64,000 nucleotides of DNA from assembly GCF_000186465.1 (NCBI RefSeq), contig NZ_GL636091.1:822849-886848 (forward strand). The letters are read 5' to 3'. Positions 1-9,378 of the stretch are shown piece after piece. The translations under genes and the position numbers were made by a program. This stretch comes from Streptococcus australis ATCC 700641. Its GTDB lineage: Bacteria; Bacillota; Bacilli; Lactobacillales; Streptococcaceae. Below the pieces are notes generated by a model. The model did no database searches and was not told the origin of the DNA. It saw nothing but the letters and a program-made list of their open reading frames with translations. Every line of letters starts with the position of its first letter. Position 1 is the stretch's first letter.

Positions 1-158
1 TCCTTATCCTTGAGTTGTTCCAGTTGGTTGCTATCAATTTTTGCCTTGTACTTTCCGTAGAGTGAAATATCCTCTTCGGTCAATCCAAGTTCAGCAGCGA
101 TATCGGTGATGGGCTTCATTTGGACAGAATTGGCAATTTCAATATCCGATAAAACCAT
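1..158 (-). CDS. fhs: Formate--tetrahydrofolate ligase, N-terminal part
   Basis: Only the first 52 codons lie in the window; the gene runs off the left edge. The product begins [11 protein letters not shown] and contains [13 protein letters not shown] and [14 protein letters not shown] segments (here [10 protein letters not shown]), which are typical of the N-terminus of formate-THF ligase. The enzyme makes 10-formyl-THF from formate, THF and ATP in the cytosol. The start ATG is preceded by AAGAAGG. It lies downstream of fchA on the same strand, 52 bases away, so it probably belongs to the hut operon and links histidine-derived one-carbon units to the folate pool. Streptococci often carry a second fhs in this position. 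Confidence 0.9.
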   Translation of the reverse strand, partial: MVLSDIEIANSVQMKPITDIAAELGLTEEDISLYGKYKAKIDSNQLEQLKDK

Positions 159-210
159 AGAATCCCTTCTTTCTTTGTAGGTATTAAAGTTATAAAGTTG
201 AATGATAGGT

Positions 211-840
211 TTATGATAGGCTTTCTAAAATGCTTTGGTAAATACTATCTGCAAGGTCAGAGCCTGTTTGGAGGAGTTCGAGACCCTTGCCGTGGTATTC
301 TTGGACAAAGTCTTGGTCCTTGATTCCTGAAATGTTGATTAGGACATTGAGCCAAGCCCCTTGAAGGCCAGCTTTAAGGTTGAGAGCAGCCACCCCTAGG
401 TCACTCGCCGCATTGGTGTTGGACTTGCCAACAGCTTCTTTGGTGGTTTCAAGCGCCTCAACGATGAGCTCCATCATAGAGAAAGGAGATACTGTCGCAT
501 GTTTCAAAGCTTTTTGCATGGCTTCACGACGAGCGGCTTTCTCTTCTTCCGTTTCTTTTGGAAGATCAAAGACAGCTGATACGACGTTGAAAGCTTCTGT
601 ATCCTTGTCAATGGCTTCTAGTAATTGATCTTGGAGGTGGGCACTTTTTTCGTGAACCCCTTTGATGTGGTCTTCAAATTCAGTGTATTTCTTCTTACCA
701 ATGGTCAGTTCGCAGACCATTTTTGTAAGGGAAATCCCATTTGCAGCAGATAGGGCAGCAGCAGAACCACCACCTGGAGCTGGGGCATCTGAACCAAGAA
801 CCTTGGCAAACTCAGTAATACTTAAGTCAACTAGTTTCAT
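211..840 (-). CDS. fchA: Formimidoyltetrahydrofolate cyclodeaminase
   Basis: 209 residues, the full length of a stand-alone FTCD_C (cyclodeaminase) domain. It releases ammonia from 5-formimino-THF to give 5,10-methenyl-THF. The glycine-rich [14 protein letters not shown] segment near residues 22-35 is the family signature, and the rest is predicted to be helical as in the family fold. It follows ftcD by 12 bases on the same strand, which implies co-transcription. In mammals the two activities are fused in one protein; here they are separate neighbouring genes. The next gene, fhs, uses the same folate pool. Confidence 0.92.
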   Translation of the reverse strand: MKLVDLSITEFAKVLGSDAPAPGGGSAAALSAANGISLTKMVCELTIGKKKYTEFEDHIKGVHEKSAHLQDQLLEAIDKDTEAFNVVSAVFDLPKETEEEKAARREAMQKALKHATVSPFSMMELIVEALETTKEAVGKSNTNAASDLGVAALNLKAGLQGAWLNVLINISGIKDQDFVQEYHGKGLELLQTGSDLADSIYQSILESLS

Positions 841-852
841 AGAACTCCCTTT

Positions 853-1752
853 CTAACCCAACAAGTGATTTTCCAAGACTTGTTTGCTGTAGTCAAAGTC
901 TTCTAATTGCAAGTAGTATTCCGCTGAGTCGATCAAAGCCTTAGCTGGAGCAAGTCCGATGAGTTCTGTTCCGATGATTCGAACCCCGTAGCGTTGTGCT
1001 TCGAAACGAACGGTTTCAACGACGCGATACAATGGGAATTTTTCCAAGTTGACCATGTTGATAGAAACTTGGGCAATGTTGCGATCTTCTAGCATAACAC
1101 CAATCGCTTTACAGTATTTGTATCCACCGCTGGATCCGCGAATGATTTTAGAAATGTTATTGGCAATTTCTAGATCATCTGTGTCCAGGTTGACATTGAA
1201 GGCAACGAGCGGCATACGGACACCGACAGCAGTAACCCCTGCAGTTGGGTGAATCTTGCGTTCACCGTAGTCTGGTTTCCAGTCTTCTTCCAACAATTTT
1301 TCTGGCATTCCTTCGAATTGGCCTTTACGAACTTTAGCGAGGTTGGTGCGTTCTGGACGGGTTGCGGCATCTTCATAGAGGAAGATTGGAATACCCAATT
1401 CACGATTGATGCGTTCCGCCACTTTATTAGCGATTTCGACACATTCATCTGTTGTGATATCTTTGACTGGAACGAATGGACAAACGTCTGTTGCTCCCAT
1501 CCGAGGGTGTTCGCCTTCGTGCTTGGTCATATCGATGTTTTCAGATGCGTATTTTACCAATTGGAAAGCCGCTTCTTGAATGGTTTCTTCATCCCCAACG
1601 AGTGTAAAGACGCTGCGGTTGTGGCTAGCATCAGACGAGTAGTCTAATAATGTAACACCTGGAATGCTTTTCGCAGTAGCGACTAATCCGTCGATTACAG
1701 CTTGATTGCGTCCTTCAGAGAAGTTTGGAATACACTCAACAATTTTTGCCAT
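853..1752 (-). CDS. ftcD: Glutamate formimidoyltransferase
   Basis: 299 residues from the ATG at 1752. It transfers the formimino group of N-formimino-L-glutamate to THF, giving glutamate and 5-formimino-THF. The N-terminus MAKIVECIPNFSEGRN is characteristic. With this start the histidine of HPRMGATD is residue 82, the number of the catalytic histidine in mammalian FTCD. The reading frame is open 14 codons further upstream (MPSFPTSP...), but AAAGAGGT stands 6 bases before the chosen ATG and the upstream codons do not resemble the family. It lies between hutU and fchA in the leftward hut operon. Confidence 0.94.
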   Translation of the reverse strand: MAKIVECIPNFSEGRNQAVIDGLVATAKSIPGVTLLDYSSDASHNRSVFTLVGDEETIQEAAFQLVKYASENIDMTKHEGEHPRMGATDVCPFVPVKDITTDECVEIANKVAERINRELGIPIFLYEDAATRPERTNLAKVRKGQFEGMPEKLLEEDWKPDYGERKIHPTAGVTAVGVRMPLVAFNVNLDTDDLEIANNISKIIRGSSGGYKYCKAIGVMLEDRNIAQVSINMVNLEKFPLYRVVETVRFEAQRYGVRIIGTELIGLAPAKALIDSAEYYLQLEDFDYSKQVLENHLLG

Positions 1753-1833
1753 ATGATTACCTCTTTTTATAGGAGAAGTGGGGAAGGAGGGCAATGTATT
1801 CTCCTCCCCTTTCTCAATTTTTATTTTTTTGAA

Positions 1834-3864
1834 TTAAAACAATTTTTGAACCGCATCTTTGACCAAATCTTCGTCTGCAAGATAAGGAATAGTGATGTGG
1901 TCTGTTCCTGCATGGAGACGGTTGTATTCGATCGCTGTTTCAATAGCATGATCGTTCCGTGCCCAGTTCCGACGAGCAACCCCTCCCATGGTATCCCATG
2001 AAATAGCAGATTTGATAATTTCGTCGATTCGGTGACTACCGTCTAGAACGAGACCGAATCCTCCGTTGATAGCTTTACCGATACCAGTACCACCACCATT
2101 GTGGAGAGCAACAAGACTCATACCGCGAGCAGCGTTACCAGCATAACATTGCACGGCCATATCACAAGTAACGTTCGATCCATCTTTGATATTGGATGTT
2201 TCACGGAATGGAGCATCTGTACCAGATACGTCATGGTGGTCACGTCCGATCATGACTGGTCCGATCTTACCTTGGCGAATGAGTTCATTGAATTTCAAAG
2301 CAATGTTGACACGACCCATACAATCTTGATAGAGGATACGAGCTTCTGTACCCACCACCAATTGGTTCTTCTCAGCATCGCGAATCCAGTTGTAGTTATC
2401 GCGGTCTTGGTAGCGACGAGTTGGATCGATCGCTTCCATAGCTGCGTGGTCAGTTGCAATCAAGTCTTCGTGTTTACCGCTGAGGCAGACCCAACGGAAT
2501 GGACCGTAACCATAGTCAAAGAGCATAGGGCCCATGATATCTTCTACATAAGATGGCCAAATGAAGCCGTCTTTGTCATCGAGACCATTCTTAGAAATTT
2601 CCTTGATGCCTGAGTCGTACACGGATTTCATGAAGGCATTACCATAGTCGAAGAAGTAGGTGCCTTTAGCAGTCAAATCTTTAATCACTGCGAAGTGGCG
2701 AGCCAAAGTTTCATCGACCAAACGGTGGAAGGTTTCTTTGTCTTCTGCCAGCAAACGTGTCCGTTCTTCAAAGCTGATACCAACTGGGCAATAGCCACCA
2801 TCATAGACGTTGTGGCAAGAGGTTTGGTCAGACAAGAGATGAACGTGAACTTGGTGTTCATTGACATATTCAAGCAAGTCTACGATATTACCATGGTAGG
2901 CAATAGAAGTTGATTCACCAGCTTCCAGTGCTGCTTGAGCCAATTTCACAGCTTCTTCGGCACTGTCTGTCACTTGACTAATCCATCCTTGAGAGTGACG
3001 GGTTTCGATCCGAGAGCGGTCCACTTCTGCAACGATCGCAACAGCTTTGGCAATTTCAGCTGCTTTCCCTTGAGCGCCACTCATACCACCGAGACCAGAT
3101 GAAATAAAGAGTTTACCAGTTAAGTCGCCATCATCAGACACACCGAGTTTAAGACGTCCAGCATTAAGAAGAGTGTTGAAGGTACCGTGAACGATTCCTT
3201 GAGGGCCGATGTACATCCAGCCACCAGCAGTCATCTGACCGTAGTTGGTAACGCCCATCTCTTCAGCAATTTCCCAATCGTGCATGTTGTCATACTCACC
3301 GATCAAGAGACCGTTGGTAATGATAACGCGAGGAGCTTCTGGTTTAGATTTAAAGAGACCGAGTGGGTGACCAGATTCAACCACCAAGGTTTGGTCTTCC
3401 GTCATGACTTCCAAGTATTTCTTGATCAAGTTGTATTGCATCCAGTTAGCACAGACAGATCCTGTTTCTCCATAAGTAACCAATTCATAAGGATAAAGAG
3501 CAATCTCAAAGCTCAAGTTGTTGTCGATCATGACCTGCATAGCTTTAGCAGCAGTGCAGTTTCCTTTGTACTCATCAATTGGTTTTCCATAGATCCGATC
3601 TTTTGGACGGAAGCGATAGCCATAGATCCGACCGCGAGTTTTTAGTTCTTCTAGAAATTCTGGGATCAACTCTTGGTGGAATTTTTTAGGGATGTAACGC
3701 AGAGCGTTTTTAAGGGCAATCTCAGTCTGAGCTTGCGTTAAGCGGAAGCCTCTATCAGGTGCACGACGGATGCCTTCTTGAAACGTTGCCTTTTCAGGTA
3801 GGACATCAAAGTCAAGTTTGACAGACATAGCAGCTGCAATTTCTTTATCGTCTATAAATGACAT
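1834..3864 (-). CDS. hutU: Urocanate hydratase
   Basis: 676 residues. It converts urocanate to 4-imidazolone-5-propanoate with tightly bound NAD+, the second step of histidine breakdown. SGLGGMSGAQGKA at about residues 256-268 is the NAD-binding glycine-rich loop of urocanases, and GRDHHDVSGTDAPFRET with its conserved region lies in the C-terminal half. The protein is about 120 residues longer than the classic Bacillus/Pseudomonas form and matches the long form found in streptococci. The start has a strong Shine-Dalgarno (AAGGAGG). It is the first gene of the leftward operon hutU-ftcD-fchA-fhs and is divergent from hutI. Histidine ammonia-lyase is not in the window; in related streptococci it lies beyond fhs. 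Confidence 0.96.
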   Translation of the reverse strand: MSFIDDKEIAAAMSVKLDFDVLPEKATFQEGIRRAPDRGFRLTQAQTEIALKNALRYIPKKFHQELIPEFLEELKTRGRIYGYRFRPKDRIYGKPIDEYKGNCTAAKAMQVMIDNNLSFEIALYPYELVTYGETGSVCANWMQYNLIKKYLEVMTEDQTLVVESGHPLGLFKSKPEAPRVIITNGLLIGEYDNMHDWEIAEEMGVTNYGQMTAGGWMYIGPQGIVHGTFNTLLNAGRLKLGVSDDGDLTGKLFISSGLGGMSGAQGKAAEIAKAVAIVAEVDRSRIETRHSQGWISQVTDSAEEAVKLAQAALEAGESTSIAYHGNIVDLLEYVNEHQVHVHLLSDQTSCHNVYDGGYCPVGISFEERTRLLAEDKETFHRLVDETLARHFAVIKDLTAKGTYFFDYGNAFMKSVYDSGIKEISKNGLDDKDGFIWPSYVEDIMGPMLFDYGYGPFRWVCLSGKHEDLIATDHAAMEAIDPTRRYQDRDNYNWIRDAEKNQLVVGTEARILYQDCMGRVNIALKFNELIRQGKIGPVMIGRDHHDVSGTDAPFRETSNIKDGSNVTCDMAVQCYAGNAARGMSLVALHNGGGTGIGKAINGGFGLVLDGSHRIDEIIKSAISWDTMGGVARRNWARNDHAIETAIEYNRLHAGTDHITIPYLADEDLVKDAVQKLF

Positions 3865-3909
3865 AGTAGGAACCTCCTTATGTATAAACTATGAATTTAT
3901 ATTTTCTTT

Positions 3910-3941
3910 ATTGTATCCAAGAAACGTCAATAAAGAGTCAA
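3910..3941 (-). promoter_or_regulatory. Candidate hutU promoter
   Basis: On the minus strand TTGACT (3936-3941) is followed at 20 bases by TACAAT (3910-3915). A second TTGACG (3925-3930) lies between them but has no well-spaced -10. The spacing is poor, so activation by a regulator is possible; the assignment is tentative. Confidence 0.4.
3925..3941. repeat. Left copy of inverted CGTC-N8-GTCAA pair
   Basis: CGTC (3925-3928), eight bases, then GTCAA (3937-3941). An inverted copy with the same 8-base gap lies at 3991-4007, inside the hutU/hutI intergenic region. Each copy supplies the -35-like hexamers of the gene it faces. Confidence 0.5.
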
Positions 3942-3990
3942 AAATAAATTTAATTTTTAATAAAGCAAAAAAAAATGAGGGAAAAACTTT

Positions 3991-4007
3991 TTGACTTTTT
4001 TTTGACG
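3991..4007. repeat. Right copy of inverted CGTC-N8-GTCAA pair
   Basis: TTGAC (3991-3995), eight T residues, then GACG (4004-4007), the reverse complement of the pattern at 3925-3941. It overlaps the -35 of hutI. Confidence 0.5.
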
Positions 4008-4030
4008 CTTTTGCTTTAGAATTATAAAAT
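4002..4030 (+). promoter_or_regulatory. hutI promoter
   Basis: TTGACG (4002-4007), a 17-base spacer, then TAAAAT (4025-4030). Transcription would begin near 4037, downstream of the ATG at 4029 and upstream of the one at 4065, which supports the later start for hutI. Confidence 0.75.
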
Positions 4031-4064
4031 GAATAACAATGGAAATAGAAAGGAAAGTATTCAT

Positions 4065-5312
4065 ATGTCTGCTGATGTAATCTTAACCCACTTTAACCAG
4101 TTGTTTTGTCCAAACGACCTCGGTCATCCTCTTTATGGCAAGGAGATGGCAGAGGCAAAAATCCTTTCCGATGCTTATATCGCCATTAAAGATGGAAAGA
4201 TACTTGCAGTGGGGACCGGTCAACCAGATTCAGGACTGATCGATGACCATACGGAAGTAAAATCCTGTGAAGGAAAAGTTGCGACCCCTGGCTTGATTGA
4301 CTGCCATACCCACTTGGTCTATGGAGGCAGTCGTGAACATGAATTTGCTAAAAAGTTAGCGGGTGTTTCCTACTTAGATATTCTCGCTCAAGGAGGAGGG
4401 ATTCTGAGCACTGTCCGGGCGACACGAGAAGCGTCCTTCGACAACCTTTATGACAAATCCAAACGACTGTTGGATTATATGTTGCGCCATGGGGTGACAA
4501 CTGTTGAAGCCAAGAGTGGTTACGGTTTGGATTGGGAAACGGAAAAACGCCAATTAGATGTAGTAGCAGCCTTGGACCGAGACCATGAAATTGATCTGGT
4601 TTCAACCTTTATGGCAGCTCATGCGATCCCGACAGAGTACAAGGGCCGTTCTCAAGAGTATTTAGATCTGATTATTGAACAAATGCTTCCAAAGGTAAAA
4701 GAAGACAATCTGGCTGAATTCTGTGACATCTTCTGTGAAAAGGGTGTCTTTACAGCGGATGAATCACGCTATCTTCTGTCGAAAGCCAAGGAAATGGGCT
4801 TCAAATTACGAATTCATGCGGATGAAATTGAGTCCATTGGTGGCGTGGATGTGGCAGCCGAATTGGAATCTACCAGTGCAGAACACTTGATGGTCATTAC
4901 TGATGAGGGCATTCAAAAACTAGCAAAAGCAAAAGTTATTGGAAATCTTTTGCCTGCAACAACCTTCAGCCTCATGGAAGATACCTATGCACCAGCTCGT
5001 AAGATGTTGGACGCTGGCATGGCTATTACCCTAACAACAGACAGCAATCCAGGATCCTGTCCGACAGCCAATCTCCAGTTTGCCATGCACCTTGGTTGCT
5101 TCATGATGCGCCTAACTCCAGTGGAAATTCTCAATGCAGTGACCATCAATGCAGCCTACTCAGTAGATCGTGCCAAAACGATTGGCTCTTTCGATGTTGG
5201 AAAACAAGCTGATATCACGATTTATGACGCACCAAATCTAGATTATCTCTTCTATTTCTTTGCGACCAACCTAGTGACAGATGTCTATAAAAATGGTAAG
5301 AAAGTGATTTAA
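4065..5312 (+). CDS. hutI: Imidazolonepropionase
   Basis: 415 residues of the amidohydrolase superfamily. It hydrolyses 4-imidazolone-5-propanoate to N-formimino-L-glutamate, the third step of histidine catabolism. Visible metal-site segments are [35 protein letters not shown] and [10 protein letters not shown], in the expected order. I chose the ATG at 4065 ([12 protein letters not shown]), which has AGGAAAG 8 bases upstream, over the in-frame ATG at 4029, because the latter lies upstream of the predicted transcription start. It is divergent from hutU and ends at a strong bidirectional terminator. Its product feeds the FtcD/FchA steps encoded on the other strand. Confidence 0.95.
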   Translation: MSADVILTHFNQLFCPNDLGHPLYGKEMAEAKILSDAYIAIKDGKILAVGTGQPDSGLIDDHTEVKSCEGKVATPGLIDCHTHLVYGGSREHEFAKKLAGVSYLDILAQGGGILSTVRATREASFDNLYDKSKRLLDYMLRHGVTTVEAKSGYGLDWETEKRQLDVVAALDRDHEIDLVSTFMAAHAIPTEYKGRSQEYLDLIIEQMLPKVKEDNLAEFCDIFCEKGVFTADESRYLLSKAKEMGFKLRIHADEIESIGGVDVAAELESTSAEHLMVITDEGIQKLAKAKVIGNLLPATTFSLMEDTYAPARKMLDAGMAITLTTDSNPGSCPTANLQFAMHLGCFMMRLTPVEILNAVTINAAYSVDRAKTIGSFDVGKQADITIYDAPNLDYLFYFFATNLVTDVYKNGKKVI

Positions 5313-5342
5313 TTTTCTTCGTTTTAAATGTGACCTAAATAG

Positions 5343-5382
5343 AAAAACCCCCTCATCAGAATTGGTTGATGAGGGGGTTTTA
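5343..5382. terminator. Bidirectional intrinsic terminator
   Basis: CCCCCTCATCA (5348-5358) pairs perfectly with TGATGAGGGGG (5367-5377), with an A run on the left and a T run on the right. It serves hutI on the plus strand and the membrane-protein gene on the minus strand. Confidence 0.93.
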
Positions 5383-5421
5383 GGGCTTAGAAAAGTATTT
5401 CAAAAGAGGAGTTAGAAAGCT

Positions 5422-6393
5422 TTAAATTCCAACCTTGACATCTGGGAATCGCTCAGACACCTGTGCAAAGAGAGTGTAGAGTTGTTCTTCAGCGTTCTTC
5501 TTATTTTTAATGGCTAGGCGGTGCTGTTTCTTTGGCTTGTCCTTGCGGATGTAGCACAATTGGAAGATAGAGCGGGCAATACCTGATTGACGAACTCGAG
5601 TGACATGTAAGTATAGTTGTTGAACATCTCGTAAATCAATCGTTTGTGTTCCTCTGAAATAGGTGATCAAATGATTTTTGTATAAGATAACTTTTAAGTC
5701 TTGATTGTAGTAACTGGCCTCATCAGCCAAACGGTTTAGATCTCCTTGGAGTTCGGGATAGTTTTGGTGGAGTTCCTGATAGGAAGCAATGGTCCGTTTC
5801 CGAACAGAGAAGCTGGCTACAACCATTGTAATGGTAAGTCCAACTAAAGCAACTGAACCTAGTAAGAGGAATAAGGAGTCTTTGTTATATTCCGTAAGGC
5901 TTAAGTAATAGCTGGTCGTCATATTGAGTGACACGACAGAAGTCGGGTCAAGGAGGGAATGGATGTACTCACTATAACCGACAAGGCGACCATTGCGAGA
6001 TGTATTCTTGCTATCCTTTGCCAAAGGGGCTAATTGCGTTCCCTTTAGTTGATAAGGATTGGTCTGCAGTTCCCCATTCTTCGCTTTATCAATGATTTCT
6101 TTAATCGTCGTATCGTCTTTTTTGGTTTCGATCCCTGCATACTTACCATCATTTTGGTTATCGTATTGGACAATATAGAGTACATGCCTTTTGTCCACAG
6201 TTCCGACAGGTTCTGGATAAATATCATAGACTTGCATCGTTACAGGATCCCCAGACTTTTCTGCCTTAGCAAAGCTAGTAGCAGGATTTTGGTGACGAAT
6301 CCATAATGAAAACATTAATCCTGCGAATGCCAGGAAGACAAGGGCAAGCACCAGACCTGAAACAAATCCTTTATTGCGTTTTTCCTTAATCAT
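5422..6393 (-). CDS. Unknown membrane protein with two TM segments
   Basis: 323 residues; I do not recognise the family with confidence. A basic N-terminus (MIKEKRNKG) precedes TM1 (about 10-31). An extracytoplasmic region (about 35-172) is followed by TM2 (173-196) and a basic cytosolic tail (197-323). The tail contains [30 protein letters not shown], which reads like a small beta-rich PH-type domain with a closing helix; that is an inference from pattern only. The gene is monocistronic, with its own promoter (6421-6449), a good GGAGG ribosome site and a shared terminator. There is no sign of decay. A role in envelope sensing or assembly is possible but not shown. Confidence 0.8.
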
Positions 6394-6420
6394 ATCGACC
6401 TCCTTTAGTTTGATATCTAA

Positions 6421-6449
6421 AGTATATCATGAAAGATTTTATGTGACAA
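6421..6449 (-). promoter_or_regulatory. Promoter of the two-TM protein gene
   Basis: On the minus strand TTGTCA (6444-6449), a 17-base spacer, then TATACT (6421-6426) with a TGA extension before the -10. It is 28 bases upstream of the start codon. Confidence 0.75.
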
Positions 6450-6650
6450 GGAAATTTATAGATGGCTGATTTTTAAGGCTTTTTAGTAGTTTTACCAAAA
6501 AGCTGTCTGTAAAATAATTGAAAAATGGTTTGATTTTAGAAGAGATTAGTAACTTTTTATAAAAAACTATATTTTTTTTAATTTTTCTATATACAAAAAG
6601 ATAAATTATTGATAGAATAGAAAAGAATTGAATTAAATTTGGTTCGCGCT
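6450..6650. other. AT-rich intergenic stretch
   Basis: This is part of the 358-base gap before xfp. It is very AT-rich, with T and A runs, and I see no gene or strong hairpin in it. A weak TTGATA followed by TTAAAT-like sequence near 6609-6640 could contribute to xfp transcription, but no clear promoter could be assigned. Confidence 0.4.
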
Positions 6651-6725
6651 CATTCTGTCTTCATGTTAGTGAAACAGAATGTTTATAACCTAAATACTTG
6701 CACTGGATTCTAATTCATCAGAATC
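6651..6725 (+). promoter_or_regulatory. Two hairpins with interchangeable arms in the xfp leader
   Basis: CATTCTGT (6651-6658) pairs with ACAGAATG (6674-6681), extended by TTCA/TGAA. Twenty-five bases further on GATTCT (6706-6711) pairs with AGAATC (6720-6725). All four arms share ATTCT or AGAAT, so alternative pairings are possible. No U run follows, so neither is a plain terminator. They lie 27-101 bases upstream of the xfp start. Confidence 0.5.
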
Positions 6726-6751
6726 ATAGCTAGAATTTGAGAGGAGACAAT

Positions 6752-9136
6752 ATGACTGTTGATTTTAACAGCAAAGCATACTTGGATAAAGTGGATGCGT
6801 GGTGGCGCGCAGCAAACTATATTTCAGCTGCTCAAATGTACTTAAAAGACAACCCGTTGTTGAAACGTGAAGTGGTTGAAAACGATTTGAAAGCTCACCC
6901 AATCGGACATTGGGGAACTGTACCTGGACAAAACTTTATTTACGCACACTTGAACCGTGCAATCAACAAGTATGACTTGGATATGTTCTACATTGAAGGA
7001 CCAGGTCATGGTGGACAAGTTATGGTGTCCAACTCTTACTTAGATGGTTCTTACACAGAATTGAATCCAAATATCCCACAAAATGAAGAAGGATTTAAAC
7101 ACCTATGTAAAATCTTCTCATTCCCAGGAGGGATTGCATCTCACGCGGCACCTGAAACTCCAGGATCTATCCACGAAGGTGGAGAACTTGGTTATGCTCT
7201 TTCTCACGCAGCGGGAGCTGTTTTGGACAATCCAGATGTGATTGCCGCAACCGTAATCGGTGATGGTGAAGGGGAAACTGGTCCATTGATGGCTGGTTGG
7301 TTGGCCAATACCTTCTTGAACCCAGTCAATGATGGTGCTGTTCTTCCAATCTTCTACCTCAACGGTGGAAAGATCCACAATCCAACAATCTTCGAACGCA
7401 AAACAGACGAAGAATTGGCCCTCTTCTTTGAAGGTCTTGGATGGAAACCAATTTTTGCAGACGTAACGGCTATTTCTGACGACCATGAAGCAGCTCATGC
7501 TTTGTTTGCAGAAAAATTGGACGAGGCGATTGAAGAAATCAAGAAAGTCCAAGCAGAAGCTCGTAAAGGTTCTGCAGAAGAAGCAACTCAACCAGTATAC
7601 CCTGTCTTGATTGCTCGTATTCCTAAAGGTTGGACAGGTCCAAAAGCTTGGGAAGGAACACCAATCGAAGGTGGATTCCGTGCGCACCAAGTGCCAATCC
7701 CAGTAGATGCTCACCACATGGAGCATGTAGATGCCCTTCTTTCATGGTTGGAATCTTACCGCCCAGCAGAGTTGTTTGACGAAACTGGTAAACTAGTTCC
7801 TGAAATTGCTGAAATCGCACCAAAAGGTGACCGTCGCATGGCTATGAACCCAATCACAAACGCAGGTGTTATCAAACCAATGGACACTGCTGATTGGAAG
7901 AAACATGCCTTCAAGATCGAAACACCAGGTGCCATCATGGCGCAAGATATGATCGAGTTTGGTAAGTATGCAGCAGATCTTGTGGATGCGAACCCAGATA
8001 ACTTCCGTATCTTTGGACCAGATGAAACCAAATCAAACCGTCTTCAAGAAGTCTTCACTCGTACAAGCCGTCAATGGTTAGGACGTACGAAACCAGACTA
8101 CGATGAAGCTTTGAGCCCTGCTGGACGTGTCATTGACTCTCAATTGTCAGAGCACCAAGCAGAAGGAATGCTCGAAGGATATGTCTTGACAGGTCGTCAT
8201 GGATTCTTCGCATCTTACGAATCATTCCTTCGTGTCGTAGACTCTATGATTACTCAACACTTCAAATGGTTGCGTAAATCGAAGACTCACACGACATGGC
8301 GTAAAAACTACCCAGCCTTGAACTTGATTGCGACTTCAACTGTTTTCCAACAAGACCACAATGGTTATACTCACCAAGATCCAGGTATTTTGACTCACTT
8401 GGCTGAGAAAACTCCTGAATACATCCGTGAATACTTGCCAGCAGATACCAATAGCTTGCTTGCAGTGATGGATAAAGCCTTCAAGGCAGAAGACAAGGTA
8501 AACTTGATCGTTACTTCAAAACACCCACGTCCTCAATTCTACTCAGCTGATGAAGCAGAAGAATTGGTTCGTGAAGGATACAAGGTGATCGATTGGGCAT
8601 CAACTGTTTCAGCAGATGAAGAGCCAGATCTTGTCATTGCAGCTGCAGGGACAGAGCCGAACCTAGAAGCTCTTGCAGCCATCACAATCTTGCACAAGGC
8701 TTTCCCAGAATTGAAGATCCGCTTTGTCAACGTTGTAGACATCTTGAAATTGCGTCACCCATCAGTCGATGCGCGTGGACTTTCAGATGAAGAGTTTGAC
8801 AAAGTCTTCACCGCTGACAAACCAGTGATCTTTGCCTTCCACGGTTACGAAGGAATGATCCGTGATATCTTCTTCAACCGTCACAACCACAACTTGCGTG
8901 TGCATGGTTACCGTGAAAACGGTGATATCACAACACCATTCGATATGCGTGTCATGTCTGAATTGGATCGCTTCCACTTGGCGCAAGATGCAGCTAATGC
9001 AGCTCTTGGAGCAGAAGCAGCTGAATTTGCAGCTCAAATGGACGAAACAATTGCCTTCCACAATGCTTACATCCGTGAACATGGTGATGATATTCCAGAA
9101 GTACACAACTGGAAATGGGAAAATGTAAATAAATAA
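6752..9136 (+). CDS. xfp: Phosphoketolase (xylulose-5-P/fructose-6-P)
   Basis: 794 residues, the normal length for thiamine-diphosphate-dependent phosphoketolases. It cleaves xylulose 5-phosphate (and often fructose 6-phosphate) with phosphate to acetyl phosphate plus glyceraldehyde 3-phosphate or erythrose 4-phosphate. Visible hallmarks are [19 protein letters not shown], the [12 protein letters not shown] segment, [11 protein letters not shown] (TPP/Mg site) and the C-terminal [10 protein letters not shown]. The ATG at 6752 has GAGAGGAG just upstream; the TTG at 6737 falls inside that ribosome site and is rejected. Codon use is strongly biased, as in highly expressed streptococcal genes. 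It is monocistronic, with a leader hairpin region upstream and a repeat element carrying terminators just downstream. Confidence 0.95.
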   Translation: MTVDFNSKAYLDKVDAWWRAANYISAAQMYLKDNPLLKREVVENDLKAHPIGHWGTVPGQNFIYAHLNRAINKYDLDMFYIEGPGHGGQVMVSNSYLDGSYTELNPNIPQNEEGFKHLCKIFSFPGGIASHAAPETPGSIHEGGELGYALSHAAGAVLDNPDVIAATVIGDGEGETGPLMAGWLANTFLNPVNDGAVLPIFYLNGGKIHNPTIFERKTDEELALFFEGLGWKPIFADVTAISDDHEAAHALFAEKLDEAIEEIKKVQAEARKGSAEEATQPVYPVLIARIPKGWTGPKAWEGTPIEGGFRAHQVPIPVDAHHMEHVDALLSWLESYRPAELFDETGKLVPEIAEIAPKGDRRMAMNPITNAGVIKPMDTADWKKHAFKIETPGAIMAQDMIEFGKYAADLVDANPDNFRIFGPDETKSNRLQEVFTRTSRQWLGRTKPDYDEALSPAGRVIDSQLSEHQAEGMLEGYVLTGRHGFFASYESFLRVVDSMITQHFKWLRKSKTHTTWRKNYPALNLIATSTVFQQDHNGYTHQDPGILTHLAEKTPEYIREYLPADTNSLLAVMDKAFKAEDKVNLIVTSKHPRPQFYSADEAEELVREGYKVIDWASTVSADEEPDLVIAAAGTEPNLEALAAITILHKAFPELKIRFVNVVDILKLRHPSVDARGLSDEEFDKVFTADKPVIFAFHGYEGMIRDIFFNRHNHNLRVHGYRENGDITTPFDMRVMSELDRFHLAQDAANAALGAEAAEFAAQMDETIAFHNAYIREHGDDIPEVHNWKWENVNK

Positions 9137-9145
9137 GTTTATTTC

Positions 9146-9330
9146 AAAAGAGAGTGGGACAGAAATCGGTAATTCGTTAGAATTCGATTTCGTCGTCCCA
9201 CCTCCGCACAGTTGAGTAGGGCTGTAAAAGCTGATAAAATCAGTGTAGTAGAGCCCACTCAACCACTGCGTCTTGCTTGATAATCCAAAGACAATTGAGA
9301 GGCTAGGACTTTTGTCCCAGCCTTTTTTTA
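9146..9330 (+). repeat. ~180-bp intergenic repeat, copy 1
   Basis: It starts AAAAGAGAGTGGGACAG and ends in TTTTTTT. Hairpin A is GTGGGAC (9153-9159) with GTCCCAC (9195-9201), nested with AAATCG/CGATTT and AATTC/GAATT. Hairpin B is GTTGAGT...ACTCAAC with inner GGGCT/AGCCC and TGAT/ATCA. Hairpin C, GGCT-GGAC with GTCC-AGCC followed by T7, is a strong terminator at the right end. Copies 2 and 3 (30819-31000 and 47876-48060) are inverted and appear more than 90% identical by eye. It directly follows xfp and probably supplies its terminator. Confidence 0.88.
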
Positions 9331-9378
9331 TACCATTTTTAAACCTGCTTGCTATTTATCTATTTTGAAGCCTATTAA

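Noticed and set aside
1249-1647. Long plus-strand frames over hutU, ftcD and fchA
   Set aside because: They lie opposite well-supported genes and have no ribosome site or family features.
8783-9262. Minus-strand frame across the xfp end and repeat copy 1, with a related frame at 47797-48273
   Set aside because: The shared peptide (YYTDFISFYSPTQLCGGG) comes from the repeat. In copy 2 the same frame has a TGA after the TQL residues, and the flanking parts are unrelated, so it is not a conserved protein.
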